Part shown: one piece after another, positions 6,014-7,008 of the stretch
Layout: each line of letters opens with the position of its first letter
Position numbering within the stretch: the stretch's first letter is position 1
From: an uncultured Holophagales bacterium
Lineage (GTDB): Bacteria; Acidobacteriota; Thermoanaerobaculia; UBA5066
Direction: 5' to 3'
Length of the DNA: 7,008 bases
NCBI GenBank assembly: GCA_937864895.1
Contig: CALMDF010000450.1
Location: 1 to 7,008, forward strand
Program-made: the position numbers and the translations under genes
Notes under the pieces: generated by a model
Database searches by the model: none
Told to the model about the DNA's origin: nothing
Seen by the model: the letters and a program-made list of their open reading frames with translations, nothing else

Positions 6014-7008
6014 CGGGCGCCTCCTCGGAGCAGAGCGAGGATCGCGTCCGCCGTGCGGTCCGGAGCGCCGGGCGCGCCCAGCTCCTCGCGGCCGAGGGCG
6101 AGCCGGCGGCGAGCCTCGGCCGCGCGCGCCGGGTCGTCGAGGAAGCGCTCGACCTCTTCCGCGACCCTCTCGGGGGTCGCCGCTCCCTGGATGAGCTCGG
6201 GAACGGTCTGCGAGCCGTCCCCGGGGTCCGAGAGGATGTTCGCCATCGCCACGTTGGGGACCTTCACGAGGAGCTTTCCGAGGAGGTAGCTGAGGGTGGC
6301 GACCCGGTAGACGACGACCATGGGGATCTCCGCGAGGAGCCCTTCGACGGTAGCCGTCCCCGACGCCACGACGAGGACGTCCGAGGCGGCGAGGAGCGCG
6401 AGGTGGGGCCCGGAGACGATGGTCCAGCGGGAGAGGGCGTCACCGGCGATTTCTGCCACCAGCTCCTCGGGAACGGACTCGGCCTTCACGAGGACGACGT
6501 CGATATCGCTCCGCCGCGAGGACAGGATCGCCGTCGCGTCCCTGAGAAGTGGAAGGAGCTTGCGGATCTCGCCCGGGCGGGAGCCGGGCATCAGGACGAG
6601 GCGCCTCCGCCCCTCCTGCGGCCGAGCCACGGGGACCGCGAGCTCCCTTGCCGCCTCGTCGACGAGGGGGTGTCCCACCCACGTCACGTGCGAGCCGAGA
6701 CCCCTCGCGTCGTACCAGCGCTTCTCGAAGCGGAAGAGGGTCAGGATGCCGCGCCCGAGGCGGGAAAGGGTCTTCGCCCTCCCGCTCCGCCACGCCCAGA
6801 CCTGGGGCGACACGTAGAAGACGACGGGGACGCCCGCCCTGGCGAGACGGCGCGCGAGCGGAAGGTGGAAATCGGGAGAGTCGATGAGGACGGCGGCGTC
6901 GACCCTCTCCCCGGTTGCGGCGTTCGCCAGGGCGCGAATGAGGCGGCGCGCGAGCCGGATCTTCGAGAACGCTTCGACGACGCCGATGATCGCGAGCTCC
7001 TTCTGGTG
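6010..7008 (-). CDS. lpxB: Lipid-A-disaccharide synthase LpxB, N-terminus cut by the window edge
   Basis: LpxB is a peripheral inner-membrane glycosyltransferase (GT19 family). It joins UDP-2,3-diacylglucosamine to lipid X to form the lipid A disaccharide. The frame is open to the right edge and gives 332 residues; the usual length is about 380, so roughly 50 N-terminal residues, including the glycine-rich GEASGD-type motif, lie outside. Visible family signatures, numbered from the edge, are IDSPDF (42-47, holding the conserved Asp), YVSPQVWAWR (65-74), GHPL (about 112-115), MPGSR (140-144, with the conserved Arg of the donor site) and SGTATVE (216-222). The GTG at 6813 falls inside YVSPQVWAWR and is not the true start. 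The TGA stop overlaps the msbA GTG start as GTGA. The last codons (Arg-Gly-Gly) also encode the msbA ribosome binding site. Earlier Raetz-pathway genes are expected to the right of the window (inference). The assignment is secure. Confidence 0.96.
   Translation of the reverse strand, partial: HQKELAIIGVVEAFSKIRLARRLIRALANAATGERVDAAVLIDSPDFHLPLARRLARAGVPVVFYVSPQVWAWRSGRAKTLSRLGRGILTLFRFEKRWYDARGLGSHVTWVGHPLVDEAARELAVPVARPQEGRRRLVLMPGSRPGEIRKLLPLLRDATAILSSRRSDIDVVLVKAESVPEELVAEIAGDALSRWTIVSGPHLALLAASDVLVVASGTATVEGLLAEIPMVVVYRVATLSYLLGKLLVKVPNVAMANILSDPGDGSQTVPELIQGAATPERVAEEVERFLDDPARAAEARRRLALGREELGAPGAPDRTADAILALLRGGAR
6020..6026 (-). promoter_or_regulatory. Ribosome binding site of msbA
   Basis: GAGGAGG on the minus strand sits six bases before the GTG at 6013. 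It lies inside the last codons of lpxB, so ribosomes finishing lpxB cover it. This supports the GTG start and points to coupled translation of the two lipid A genes. Confidence 0.75.

Noticed and set aside
4160..6289. A 709-codon open frame on the plus strand opposite msbA and lpxB
   Set aside because: It is antisense to a gene with complete ABC transporter motifs. Its product is Arg/Asp/Glu/Gly-rich low complexity with no recognisable domain. High GC removes stops from antisense frames, so this is a shadow.
1..7008. Search for CRISPR repeats, tRNA/rRNA genes, insertion sequences, phage, toxin-antitoxin or defence genes
   Set aside because: No spaced direct repeats, transposase motifs, terminal inverted repeats or RNA gene signatures were seen by eye. 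Nearly every base is assigned to a recognised housekeeping gene.

Overview
The window reads as a stretch of core chromosome from a high-GC, diderm (Gram-negative type) bacterium. All eight genes lie on the minus strand and are transcribed right to left. The lipid A genes lpxB and msbA show that the cell has a lipopolysaccharide outer membrane. The order lpxB-msbA-yicC-gmk-rpoZ-coaBC-udg, together with the strong G/C preference at third codon positions, would fit Acidobacteriota (perhaps a Thermoanaerobaculia- or Holophagae-like lineage) or a deltaproteobacterial/myxobacterial relative. That placement is inferred from gene order and composition and is not proven.

Layout in transcription order: lpxB, cut by the right edge (7008-6010); an MsbA-type lipid A flippase (6013-4124); the YicC endoribonuclease (4127-3258); guanylate kinase gmk (about 3255-2629); the RNA polymerase omega subunit rpoZ (2568-2296); the bifunctional CoA biosynthesis protein coaBC (2286-1033); a family 4 uracil-DNA glycosylase (1075-287); and the start of an unidentified membrane-anchored or secreted protein that runs off the left edge (290-1). 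Gaps are tiny. lpxB/msbA and udg/hypothetical overlap by GTGA, msbA/yicC by ATGA, and coaBC/udg by 43 nt. yicC/gmk and rpoZ/coaBC are separated by 2 and 9 nt. The only real gap is 60 nt between gmk and rpoZ, and no terminator is visible in it. The simplest reading is one long polycistronic unit with translational coupling, whose promoter lies outside the window to the right.

Functionally the cluster joins envelope assembly (lipid A disaccharide synthesis and its export across the inner membrane) to housekeeping: RNA turnover (YicC), GMP to GDP (Gmk), transcription (omega), coenzyme A synthesis (CoaBC) and repair of deaminated cytosine (UDG). No mobile element, CRISPR array, RNA gene, phage gene or defence gene was seen. 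I found no candidate for a new biological system. The points worth a second look are modest: an enlarged periplasmic loop in MsbA, an unusual residue in the CoaB active-site region, an unidentified protein at the left edge, and details of start sites and coupling. Most other long open frames, especially on the plus strand, are shadows produced by the GC-biased codon use.
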